Assembly (NCBI GenBank): GCA_021818715.1
Contig: JAKATN010000001.1
Coordinates: 62,001-126,000, forward strand
DNA: 64,000 nucleotides
From: Thermoplasmata archaeon
Lineage (GTDB): Archaea > Thermoplasmatota > Thermoplasmata > Thermoplasmatales > Thermoplasmataceae
Reading direction: 5' to 3'
Shown here: positions 47,299-56,032 of the stretch, in pieces
How the letters are laid out: each line of letters starts with the position of its first letter
Numbering within the stretch: the stretch's first letter is position 1
Translations under genes and position numbers: made by a program
The notes under the pieces: model-generated
What the model was told of the DNA's origin: nothing
What the model saw: only the letters and a program-made list of their open reading frames with translations
Databases searched by the model: none

Positions 47299-47517
47299 CT
47301 TTTACCATCCAACATTATTACCCATTATAACATTTTTCCTGATCGTATGCATGGCGATTCGCATTCAGGCACTGGAAGTAATTTACAATGAAAAAAGGGA
47401 ACACCAACGGCTCAAGCAAACGATCAGCCAATCAAAATCGCATGCAAGCCTTCATCGGGTAGAATCTGCGAAGTTTAAAAAATGAACTGTGATCTACTGG
47501 CGATCACAGTCCCTTGT

Positions 47518-47832
47518 TCAATCATTTTTTTCCTGCAGGAATTGGCTAATTACCTCCGGACCCGTGGAATGAAGCTTCAACGCAGTGGAGAAGATGCGGT
47601 CCTTTGCCTCCCTGGGGATAAGCTCTATTGAATGCGTGGTGGACGAATCATACTTGGCCGATGGATATTTCCGCAGAAGTGCGTCCTTCAGTTCTTCAGT
47701 GCATGCGATTTCCAGGACCATCATTCCTGCGAACTTTTCCCTGGCAATTTCAGCCAGGCCCGCCGCTTTCAGTTTTTCCAGCCGCTCCTCATTTATCCAT
47801 ACATCTATCTTTATTCCGCCATCTTTGGTCAT
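47518..47832 (-). CDS. unrecognised 104-residue protein coupled to sat
   Basis: 104 residues, family not recognised. Begins with KIDVWINEERLEKLKAAGLAEIA (strand then helix), then MVLEIACTEELKDALLRKYPSAKYD, and ends with two helices. Ferredoxin-like or small alpha/beta folding is possible. The start overlaps the sat stop by 4 bases (ATGA), making it the fourth gene of aprB-aprA-sat-orf. A role in APS/sulfite metabolism is likely from position, but nothing in the sequence names it. One cysteine (near residue 44). Confidence 0.7.
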   Translation of the reverse strand: MTKDGGIKIDVWINEERLEKLKAAGLAEIAREKFAGMMVLEIACTEELKDALLRKYPSAKYDSSTTHSIELIPREAKDRIFSTALKLHSTGPEVISQFLQEKND

Positions 47833-49094
47833 GATGCAAACACCTCCATCTTTTTAAGGTTGAATACAGGCTGCCTGGACTTGAGGTATTCATTTGTCAC
47901 AAAGGGTGAACCAAACCCGTATTTCTCGGCGCTGCTCATTACAACGTCAAACACCTCAGGCCGCATCACCCTTTTAGTAGGCTTTACGCCGTCTGTCAGA
48001 ATGCTTCTTATAAGGGTGCCGCTGAAATTCTGGCTTTGGCTTTCGTGGCTGCAGAGCGCTTCATTGGTTACCTCATTGCAGACCGGACAGTACCAGTTTT
48101 CCCTGAGAAAGACAGGTTTTATCCTGAGTTTGTCCCTCTCCGCCTTGAGCATGTCCTGCGCATCGTATGGCTTATAGAAGTTTCCCACTCCTGCATGATC
48201 CCTTCCGAACATATGATGGGTGCACCCGAGGTTCGTTCTCAGTATCGCATGGAATATTGCCTCCCTTGGACCGGCGTATCTCATGTCCCACAGCGTGAAA
48301 GTCACCATATGGACATTGTCCTTGAAGTAGCCACCTTTTCTCAACGCATCCTGGCCAAGGAGGATAGCCTCATCGATGTAGTCACCGGTTCTCTTCTCGC
48401 CTATTATTGCATTCACCAGAACCCCCGTATGTATCTCATCTACCGGCATATCCTCATTAGCTGCAAACCATGCCTGTTTCATCAATGACTCGTGCCCGGT
48501 GTGAGGGACATTCCTGGTCTGGTGAGCAACGACATTCTTCCAGTTCTTCATCGCAAACGCCTCGCGGTGCTGCAAGGGGGTCTTCCAGAACTCGGAGAAA
48601 GGCTCGTTGAACACAGGCTCGTTCACCAGATTGATCCGTCCGGCAACGAAGTCGCCGCTGTACTCCATCGTTCTTTTTACGCCTGGGTGCTTCACGTCTC
48701 TGGTTCCGTATGTCATTTCGGCCATCTTGCCAAGGTCATAAGAAAAGAATTCGTCTATGTCAAGCGTGGCTAGAGGTGCCCCAAGGTATTCGAGTAGCAC
48801 GCTGTCACCTGGCTTGAGTCCCAGTCTCTTGACTTCCTCCCGCTTCACATCCAGCACAATGGGAATGCTCCAGAGGGTTCCGTCCGGCAACTCCATCCTG
48901 CTGAGGGTGGTGTCCACTTCATCCCTTCCCATAAAACCGGAAACCGGTGTGAAGAACCCGTAGGCCAAGCTAATGACCTCATGTGCAATTTCCCTCCTTA
49001 CGGGAAGAACCTGGAGGCCATGCAGCTTTTTCTCCACTTCTCCCCTCATTATGTGCTCTAAGACGGGCTTGTAGTTGTGACCCAGATTGTTCAT
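47829..49094 (-). CDS. sat: sulfate adenylyltransferase (ATP sulfurylase)
   Basis: 421 residues. Interconverts ATP + sulfate and APS + pyrophosphate. PUA-like N-terminal domain (about 1-150, with GFFTPVSGFMGRDEVD); catalytic domain with RNVPHTGHESLMKQA (the RNxxHxxHE nucleotide motif) and HHMFGRDHAGVGNFY. A zinc-finger-like WYCPVCNEVTNEALCSHE near residue 345 is the metal site found in dissimilatory-type ATP sulfurylases; no APS-kinase domain. It overlaps aprA upstream by 4 bases and the small unknown downstream by 4, a tightly coupled APS operon. Confidence 0.96.
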   Translation of the reverse strand: MNNLGHNYKPVLEHIMRGEVEKKLHGLQVLPVRREIAHEVISLAYGFFTPVSGFMGRDEVDTTLSRMELPDGTLWSIPIVLDVKREEVKRLGLKPGDSVLLEYLGAPLATLDIDEFFSYDLGKMAEMTYGTRDVKHPGVKRTMEYSGDFVAGRINLVNEPVFNEPFSEFWKTPLQHREAFAMKNWKNVVAHQTRNVPHTGHESLMKQAWFAANEDMPVDEIHTGVLVNAIIGEKRTGDYIDEAILLGQDALRKGGYFKDNVHMVTFTLWDMRYAGPREAIFHAILRTNLGCTHHMFGRDHAGVGNFYKPYDAQDMLKAERDKLRIKPVFLRENWYCPVCNEVTNEALCSHESQSQNFSGTLIRSILTDGVKPTKRVMRPEVFDVVMSSAEKYGFGSPFVTNEYLKSRQPVFNLKKMEVFAS

Positions 49095-50929
49095 GGGGCA
49101 ACACCTTCGTTACCTACCAGGACGTGCACGGGCGCCTTTTCGAAGGACCAGAGCCTGGAATCCGCATCAAACTGGGACAGTACGAAAACATTCCAGTTCT
49201 TGTCGTCGATCGAAGGGAAATCCGACCTGTAATAATAGCCGGGCCACCTTGTCTCTTCCCTGAACATCGTATGCCTCAGGACTGCCTCTGCTGTAAGAAC
49301 CCTGTGGTTAAGTTCCCACGCCCTCTGCAGCTGGTGCAAATCTTCAGCCCCGAGGAGCGGAAGGTCTTCCTTTAGCATGCTCAGAAGCTCAAGACCACGG
49401 TTCATGTTCACCTTGTTGGTGGTGTACAGCGTTGAGACCCCGCCGGCATACTCGTCCATTATCTTCTCGAGCCTCTTAAGTCCCTGGCTTGGGTACAGGT
49501 AATATGGAGAAACAGTTCCCTTTGTGATGAAAGTATGTCCTATCTCGTAATTTTCAAGGGGCTGGAAAACTTCGCCTTTGAGTCTTTCGATCGTCTGATC
49601 ATCGATAGCCGGTAACCGGTCCTTGCTTTCATGCACGAATTTGGCCGCGCTCTTTCCTGCGATTCTGCCCTCCGCGAACGATCCTGAAGAGAACTTGTGC
49701 GCAGCTCCTCCCGCTGCATCGCCAGCTGCGAAAAGACCGGTGATGGTGGTCATGCGGTTCCAGCCCCACTGGTAATCCTCGGGCGCAATATCCGAGGGAC
49801 CGCTAACCCATGCCCCTGCATTGACGGCATGGGATCCCATGATATACGGTTCGGTAGGGACAAGCTCGGACCACTTTTCTTTCGGATCGGTGTTCTGGGA
49901 TGCCCATACCATTGCCTGGCTCACGGTCATGTCAAGAAAGTCTTCCCAGCCAGCTTCCTCTTTTTCCTTCGTATCAAGCACCTTTTCAGTGTGCATAATT
50001 ATGGGGTTCTTTCCTTCCTTGATCTCCTCGATCATCAGATGGTTTCGGAGGCAAGTCGGCATGGGCTTGGCATCTGCGTACTTGCCGTATTTAGCCCTCA
50101 ATTTTTCCCTGTCATTATCATACAGTTCGCCATTGGAGTTGGTTGCGTATGACTTCAGGTAGAGGAACCACGAACCTACCGGTCCATAGCCATCCTTGAA
50201 CCTGGTGGGCACAAGCCTGACCTCCATCTGCACCATCTTTGCGCCGGCCATTATTGGTAGGGCATAGGCGGAACCTGTGCTCCAAGGGGAGTACCATGTT
50301 CTCCCCCAGCCTTCCCCTACCGATCTCGGGCGAAAGATGTGCGTCGCTCCGCCGGAGGCAAGGATAACGGCCTTGCTTTTGAAAACCCAGAAGGATCCAT
50401 CCCTGACATTGAACCCAACTGCCCCGGCAATCCTGTTGCTGTTCTTCGGATCCTTGATCAGGTGTGTTATCATGATCCTGTTGTAGACTTCCGAGGCTGC
50501 CTTTTTTGCTGCCTCCGCGACTATCGGCTTGTAGCTTTCCCCGTGGATTAGAATCTGCCATTTGCCCTCCCTCAGGTATTTCCCGGAAGCATCCTTCATT
50601 ATGGGCAGGCCCCACTCCTCAAGGAGATGGACAGACGAATCCACATGTCTCGCCACATCGTAAACCAGGTCTTCCCTGACGAGGCCCATCAGATCACCTC
50701 TCACGTACCTGACAAAATCCTCCGGGGTGTTCTGATTCCATCTCATTCCCAGATAAGTGTTGATAGCGGAGAGCCCCATGGCAACGGCTCCACTGCGATC
50801 GATATTGGCCTTTTCTGCAATGACAATCTTTAGATCCTTTCCCCATGTCCTTGCCTCATAGGCTGCACCGCATCCCGCCATTCCCCCTCCTACAATCAGA
50901 ATATCTGATTCAACTGTGTGCACTTGCAT
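49091..50929 (-). CDS. aprA: adenylylsulfate reductase, alpha subunit
   Basis: 612 residues. Flavoprotein of the fumarate-reductase fold that interconverts APS and sulfite + AMP. FAD motif ILIVGGGMAGCGAAYEAR at the N-terminus; AprA-specific stretches GAVAMGLSAINTYLG, RGDLMGLVREDLVYDV, SGGATHIFRPRSVGEGWGRTWYSP and METHIONINE-rich VQMEVRLVPTRFKDGYGPVGSWFLYLKS around the FAD/substrate cavity; and GLFAAGDAAGGAAHKFSSGSFAEGR. Length is close to the Archaeoglobus enzyme. It begins 3 bases after aprB and overlaps sat by 4 bases. Confidence 0.96.
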   Translation of the reverse strand: MQVHTVESDILIVGGGMAGCGAAYEARTWGKDLKIVIAEKANIDRSGAVAMGLSAINTYLGMRWNQNTPEDFVRYVRGDLMGLVREDLVYDVARHVDSSVHLLEEWGLPIMKDASGKYLREGKWQILIHGESYKPIVAEAAKKAASEVYNRIMITHLIKDPKNSNRIAGAVGFNVRDGSFWVFKSKAVILASGGATHIFRPRSVGEGWGRTWYSPWSTGSAYALPIMAGAKMVQMEVRLVPTRFKDGYGPVGSWFLYLKSYATNSNGELYDNDREKLRAKYGKYADAKPMPTCLRNHLMIEEIKEGKNPIIMHTEKVLDTKEKEEAGWEDFLDMTVSQAMVWASQNTDPKEKWSELVPTEPYIMGSHAVNAGAWVSGPSDIAPEDYQWGWNRMTTITGLFAAGDAAGGAAHKFSSGSFAEGRIAGKSAAKFVHESKDRLPAIDDQTIERLKGEVFQPLENYEIGHTFITKGTVSPYYLYPSQGLKRLEKIMDEYAGGVSTLYTTNKVNMNRGLELLSMLKEDLPLLGAEDLHQLQRAWELNHRVLTAEAVLRHTMFREETRWPGYYYRSDFPSIDDKNWNVFVLSQFDADSRLWSFEKAPVHVLVGNEGVAP

Positions 50930-50932
50930 ATC

Positions 50933-51385
50933 TCATCGCCCTCCCTTGCCGGTTTTGATCCTTATAGTCGGAAGATCATTTCCCGTGAGCAATCCTTCAG
51001 GTTCCATGGAAAGCTCCTGCCCATCAATGTCCCCATTCCCATTGAGGTCCGGTATTTCTATGGAGTTCCACTGGGTTGTCCTTATGGGAAAACTGAACTC
51101 CTTCTTCCTGCTATCCCTGTACTTTATTTTCCACCCTATCGTGTTCAAATTCTCATCCCTGGATACTGAGATTTCAGATCCAAGAGGGGAGATGTCCGCA
51201 TATGGCCTGACCTCAATTGCGTGCTCCGGACAGGCTTTCACGCATGAGAGACATTCCCAGCACATGTCCGGCTCGATGTTATATGCCTTCTGAAGCACCG
51301 GGTCTATCCGCATAATGTCGCTTGGGCAGATCTCTTCGCACTTTCCGTTGTTCTTGCATTTTGAAGCTATCACAAATGTAGGCAT
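50933..51385 (-). CDS. aprB: adenylylsulfate reductase, beta (iron-sulfur) subunit
   Basis: 150 residues from ATG 51385, preceded by GGAGGTG about 6 bases ahead (a longer frame starts at 51400). Two [4Fe-4S] ferredoxin motifs: CKNNGKCEEICP near the N-terminus and CWECLSCVKACP near residues 46-57. These are followed by the AprB-specific AIEVRPYADISPLGSEI and KYRDSRKKEFSFPIRTTQW, which wraps the alpha subunit. It passes electrons to or from AprA. First gene of aprB-aprA-sat-orf. A TATA-like AAATTTGTATAGG (about 51445-51457) lies upstream on the minus strand. Confidence 0.95.
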   Translation of the reverse strand: MPTFVIASKCKNNGKCEEICPSDIMRIDPVLQKAYNIEPDMCWECLSCVKACPEHAIEVRPYADISPLGSEISVSRDENLNTIGWKIKYRDSRKKEFSFPIRTTQWNSIEIPDLNGNGDIDGQELSMEPEGLLTGNDLPTIRIKTGKGGR

Positions 51386-51400
51386 TTTCAGCACCTCCAC

Positions 51401-51646
51401 GAATAGTCACTTGCGCATAATCCAGGAAATTTTGGCAGTTTTCCTATACAAATTTCCACGGCATCCGAAGATCTGGTGCCGCAACCATGGCCTCCTCCCG
51501 CAAAAGTCGTCTTTTCCATAATTATCTATCCTAAATCGTAAAATGAGTAATAAGCCACTTACCGAATCCATGAGGTATCATGTGCAATAGCTCTCTAAGG
51601 ATCAAAAAAAAAGGCAATCCACAGAAACATGTCATCGGCCAGCGAA
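51401..51646. other. intergenic region upstream of aprB
   Basis: About 245 bases between the DUF1634 stop and aprB, A/T-rich, with a probable aprB promoter near 51445. A run of nine A's near 51605 (a T-run on the coding strand) just after the DUF1634 stop could end the TSUP-DUF1634 transcript. No other gene seen. Confidence 0.4.
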
Positions 51647-52048
51647 TCATGGAAATTTATAAAGGCCCGCCTCTATTGGGCCGACGACAAGAAAACTGAT
51701 GGCGACGATGGCAAGGATAATCAGAGAGACAAGAGCAAAGATTCTATCCCCGTTCAGGGCGAACTGCATTGCCGTGAAGCAGGTTCTCGCAATCGGTATT
51801 GCAATCAGTATAACAATACCAGATGCCAGCAGTACCGAAGCAATTTCCTCCGTAAGGCTGCTTTTCAGGCCAAGCTCAATCAGATCAGCTCCCCCGTTCC
51901 ACCCGTTCGTGGTAACGTTGATTGAAGTCCATGCATCGCCCGTCTTGAAAACCAGAATCAGCGCCCCAGCGATCAAAGAGGAGAGACTTGCGATAACCCC
52001 ATAATACAGAATTCCGCGGATTGCAGATTTGATCCTGGTTTCATTCAT
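51647..52048 (-). CDS. DUF1634 membrane protein, partner of TSUP transporter
   Basis: 133 residues from ATG 52048. Three hydrophobic segments (GVIASLSSLIAGALILVF, ASVLLASGIVILIAIPIART, LVSLIILAIVAISFLVVG) with a short hydrophilic loop; the pattern IGI-I-I-PIART-- is typical of DUF1634. This family is commonly encoded next to TauE/SafE-type transporters in archaea. The start overlaps the stop of the transporter gene (ATGA). Longer frames reaching to 52588 are read-through of the transporter region and not real. Confidence 0.8.
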   Translation of the reverse strand: MNETRIKSAIRGILYYGVIASLSSLIAGALILVFKTGDAWTSINVTTNGWNGGADLIELGLKSSLTEEIASVLLASGIVILIAIPIARTCFTAMQFALNGDRIFALVSLIILAIVAISFLVVGPIEAGLYKFP

Positions 52049-52905
52049 ATGGCAACTGCCCCCTTCCCTATCATCTCTATGCCTACGGCGACTATCACTA
52101 ATATGAAAATCGCCCTGAGGATGGTGGGCCTGGCGATTCTCATCATTTTCCTTCCGTAAATGGAACCGATCACAATGCCTGCCGCAACCGGGGCAACCAG
52201 AAGAGGGTAAACATACCCACACAGAAGATAAACACCTAGGCTGGCGGCTGCAGTTGTTCCCAGCATGAAGTTGCTGGTAGCGACCGTAACCCTGAAGGGG
52301 AGCTTCATAACCCCATTCATTGCAATTCCGTTGAATACTCCTCCGCCTATCCCAAGCAGCCCGGACAGTATTCCTGCGATGAACATCAATCCCAGACCTT
52401 TTCCAACGCTGTCCGGGGAATAGTACACCTGCGCTCCGTAAGTGGGATCGTAGTAGCTCGAATCCAGATCGAGCGAGGAAGAAGTCCCTTCCTTTCGATA
52501 TGGGAATTTGCCCTCGTTCGTTCTCCGCATGGCCAGGTCTAAGGCACAGAATATCATTGCTATACCGAAGATCACAAAGATGATCCATTCATAGGACCCT
52601 CTGGTAATCAGGACAGTACCAATGGCGCCCAGAATTCCTCCAAAAGCGGTCATAGTTACCAGCAGCGAACCGACTCTGTAATTCGCAGGGGAATCCTTGC
52701 CATACGATGTAAAACCTGCTCCGCTGGAAGTGGCTATGACTGCTATAAGGCTTGTACCGGCAGCAAATGCAGGAGCAATGCCAAACAGCAGTGTCATTAC
52801 CGGCACAATAATTATGCCACCACCAATTCCGACCAACGATCCCAGATAACCCGCAAGGAAAGCGATCGCAAACATTATGACATAATAGGTTAGAATCGGG
52901 ACCAT
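52045..52905 (-). CDS. TSUP (TauE/SafE) family anion exporter
   Basis: 286 residues, about eight hydrophobic segments in two homologous halves, each beginning with a Gly-rich turn: LGSLVGIGGGIIIVPVMTLLFG at the N-terminus and ILSGLLGIGGGVFNGIAMN in the second half, the TSUP signature. Some members export sulfite, sulfoacetate or taurine-derived anions. Directly upstream of the APS operon on the same strand, with DUF1634, so export of sulfite or sulfate is a reasonable inference. Confidence 0.87.
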   Translation of the reverse strand: MVPILTYYVIMFAIAFLAGYLGSLVGIGGGIIIVPVMTLLFGIAPAFAAGTSLIAVIATSSGAGFTSYGKDSPANYRVGSLLVTMTAFGGILGAIGTVLITRGSYEWIIFVIFGIAMIFCALDLAMRRTNEGKFPYRKEGTSSSLDLDSSYYDPTYGAQVYYSPDSVGKGLGLMFIAGILSGLLGIGGGVFNGIAMNGVMKLPFRVTVATSNFMLGTTAAASLGVYLLCGYVYPLLVAPVAAGIVIGSIYGRKMMRIARPTILRAIFILVIVAVGIEMIGKGAVAI

Positions 52906-53160
52906 GGTGGTTCACCTGATTATTTTAGTCATCGTAAAATGAAATATGAACATCCTACCTTATGCGTACGTAGTTGCGATCTTCTATTTGTTATTGGCAG
53001 AGGCCCCTAACGGTCACATTGCAAGATTCAATCTAAGAAATGGGTAAAACGGTTTTGCGGCAATATAATGATCATCGGGTCAGCAGGAATAGGTATAACC
53101 CATTTCCATTCTCTCAAATTCCTTTTGACATGCGCATCTTAGCATAAAAGAACAGTTTTC
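52906..53160. other. divergent intergenic region between TSUP and HTH genes
   Basis: About 255 bases, nothing recognised apart from A/T-rich promoter-like stretches toward each flanking gene. Confidence 0.4.
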
Positions 53161-53210
53161 CTAAAATAGTATTCGCGGCAGGTGCGAAAGCTTAGGTTGG
53201 CAATACCTAA
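53161..53210 (+). promoter_or_regulatory. promoter and candidate operator of the second HTH regulator
   Basis: TATA-like CTAAAATAGT (53161-53170) is followed by the inverted repeat TTAGGT-TGGCAAT-ACCTAA (53192-53197 and 53205-53210), whose last base is the A of the ATG. If transcription starts about 25 bases after the TATA box, the repeat covers the start site, a classic position for autorepression. Confidence 0.5.
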
Positions 53211-53881
53211 TGGATGAGGGTATGATAATACAATCGCTCATGGGATCACAGAGCACGTACAACGCCAGCTACAGGGGCATTAAGAACGGCCAGGTGGAGG
53301 CCATAATACAGGTGCGCAGGGAGGACTGTATACTCACGAAAATACTGGCAAAGGAAAACTGCAGGATTGAGCGCATCGCCATTGGGCCAAGTGAGACGCT
53401 GCATAAAATCTCGCATTCTGGAAACACATCGTTCCAGGAAAAACTTTCAAAAAGCCAGATCGGGTACAAAAAAGCCGGGAAACATTCAGTTTGGGTGGAA
53501 ACCCCAAGCTGTTCATCGTGTTCATTCTTCTCTTCATCGTTCACTGAAGTGCTTGGATCAAGGACATTGTGCGATGACAGCGTGCAATACAGGTTGCTGC
53601 TTCCGTCGCTCAAGGGGCTGAGAGCGCTTGAGACCAGGATGAAGGCTGCGAATCTGTCATACACTATTCTGAGAGTGTTGCCCTATGTGCATCAGGAGTT
53701 GACAGATAGGCAGAGGGAAATTTTGAACATAGCCATGGAATCGGGGTACTTCGAGAGCAGGTCAAGGATCTCGCTGACCGAACTCTCCGAGGTTATTGGG
53801 ATCACTCCCTCTTCCCTATCCGAGATTCTGCGCAGAAGTCTCAAGAAATTGGTTAATTTCTATTTTGATCACAGGCCATAA
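53210..53881 (+). CDS. HTH_10-type regulator with CxxC motif (paralogue of 21634-22428)
   Basis: 223 residues. C-terminal HTH: ELTDRQREILNIAMESGYFE then SLTELSEVIGITPSSLSEILRRSLKKL, terminal NFYFDHRP. The middle sensor part has PSCSSCSFFSSSF, with CxxC, and SVQYRLLLPSL; both aligned with the other regulator in this window. Start ATG 53210 overlaps an inverted repeat; ATG 53222 is an alternative. It lies directly upstream of the 16S rRNA promoter, on the same strand. The ligand is unknown; paired cysteines suggest metal or redox sensing. Confidence 0.88.
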   Translation: MDEGMIIQSLMGSQSTYNASYRGIKNGQVEAIIQVRREDCILTKILAKENCRIERIAIGPSETLHKISHSGNTSFQEKLSKSQIGYKKAGKHSVWVETPSCSSCSFFSSSFTEVLGSRTLCDDSVQYRLLLPSLKGLRALETRMKAANLSYTILRVLPYVHQELTDRQREILNIAMESGYFESRSRISLTELSEVIGITPSSLSEILRRSLKKLVNFYFDHRP

Positions 53882-54033
53882 TACCTGGGCCTTGAATAGG
53901 TGCGTGAGCATCCAAACTGAAAGTTTCCAAAAGGGCGCAAATACGGCCACGGGTATCAATGCTTGAATATCAAAATTAATCCACCGTTAAACAAAAAGTG
54001 CATGCAAGTAAGGCGGAGATTGTCTAAAAAGGA
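53882..54033. other. gap between HTH gene and 16S promoter
   Basis: About 150 bases without a gene; contains GTTTCCAAAAGG (53923-53934), whose reverse strand includes TTGGAAAC, similar to part of an archaeal origin recognition box. Weak on its own. Confidence 0.25.
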
Positions 54034-54041
54034 TTAAATAT
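54034..54041 (+). promoter_or_regulatory. TATA box of 16S rRNA
   Basis: TTAAATAT with purine-rich AAAAAGGA just upstream (BRE-like), about 220 bases before mature 16S. The start site would be near 54062, giving a leader of about 200 bases. Confidence 0.6.
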
Positions 54042-54141
54042 CCCGCTCCCATTGTGTAACTTACGCATCTTCAGATGCGTGATTAAAACCCAGTACTACG
54101 GCAGAAGGGGGACTGGTCATGTGACCTGTATGAACCCGGAT

Positions 54142-54155
54142 TTCCAGTGCTGGAA
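54142..54155. repeat. inverted repeat in the 16S leader
   Basis: TTCCAG-TG-CTGGAA, perfect 6-bp arms, followed by GAAATGGGG. It may fold in the pre-rRNA leader. It also resembles the core of an archaeal origin recognition box (TTCCAGTGGAAAC-type followed by a G-run), with two extra bases in the centre. Confidence 0.4.
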
Positions 54156-54258
54156 GAAATGGGGTTTTGAGGTTACTGTGACTCAGAACCGACTGGAAGT
54201 AAATGGTGCAAACTGTGGCTCGCCAATTCTAACTTTAATAAAGGCAGATTAATCTGTT

Positions 54259-55729
<1,471 letters not shown>

Positions 55730-55797
55730 TAAAAAAAGGCGAGCCACGGGCACAAACACTTCCATTCACAGTTTTTTTATCATTTGGATAAGGCTGC

Positions 55798-55821
55798 AGG
55801 CTGATCAGCCTTTGGTTTTTT
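55798..55821 (+). terminator. probable terminator after 16S rRNA
   Basis: Perfect palindrome AGGCTGATCAGCCT (55798-55811) followed by TTGGTTTTTT. Located about 70 bases after the 16S end. Confidence 0.45.
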
Positions 55822-56032
55822 GTCAGTCAGTATGGCAATACGGCTGGGACGCAGGTACCTTTGCCACCTCAATTAGTGGTAAATCACAGTTTGGCGGAAG
55901 ACACTTAAGCTTTTTCTATGAGATAGTGTTTTTAAACTTATGAATACAGAGCTTCCTCCGGGCATTGTGTAGAGGCAAGGAAACATAATGTTTATAAAAG
56001 TTTACAAAATACTTGACCCCTGAGGGAAATTA
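55822..56032. other. leader region of the radical SAM gene
   Basis: About 210 bases without a gene. TATA box TTTATAAA (55991-55998) and a Shine-Dalgarno GAGGG (56022-56026) precede ATG 56033, so this transcript has a short leader, unlike the mostly leaderless genes in this window. Confidence 0.5.

Noticed and set aside
49697-50615. Large frames antisense to, or in another frame within, aprA
   Set aside because: aprA is strongly conserved; the alternative frames have no family features.
52049-52588. Upstream extension of the DUF1634 frame
   Set aside because: It is the out-of-frame shadow of the TSUP gene; the DUF1634 sequence starts at ATG 52048 with a 4-base overlap.
54052-54252. 66-codon frame upstream of 16S
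   Set aside because: It lies wholly within the predicted rRNA leader (TATA at 54034), with no ribosome site and no recognisable product.
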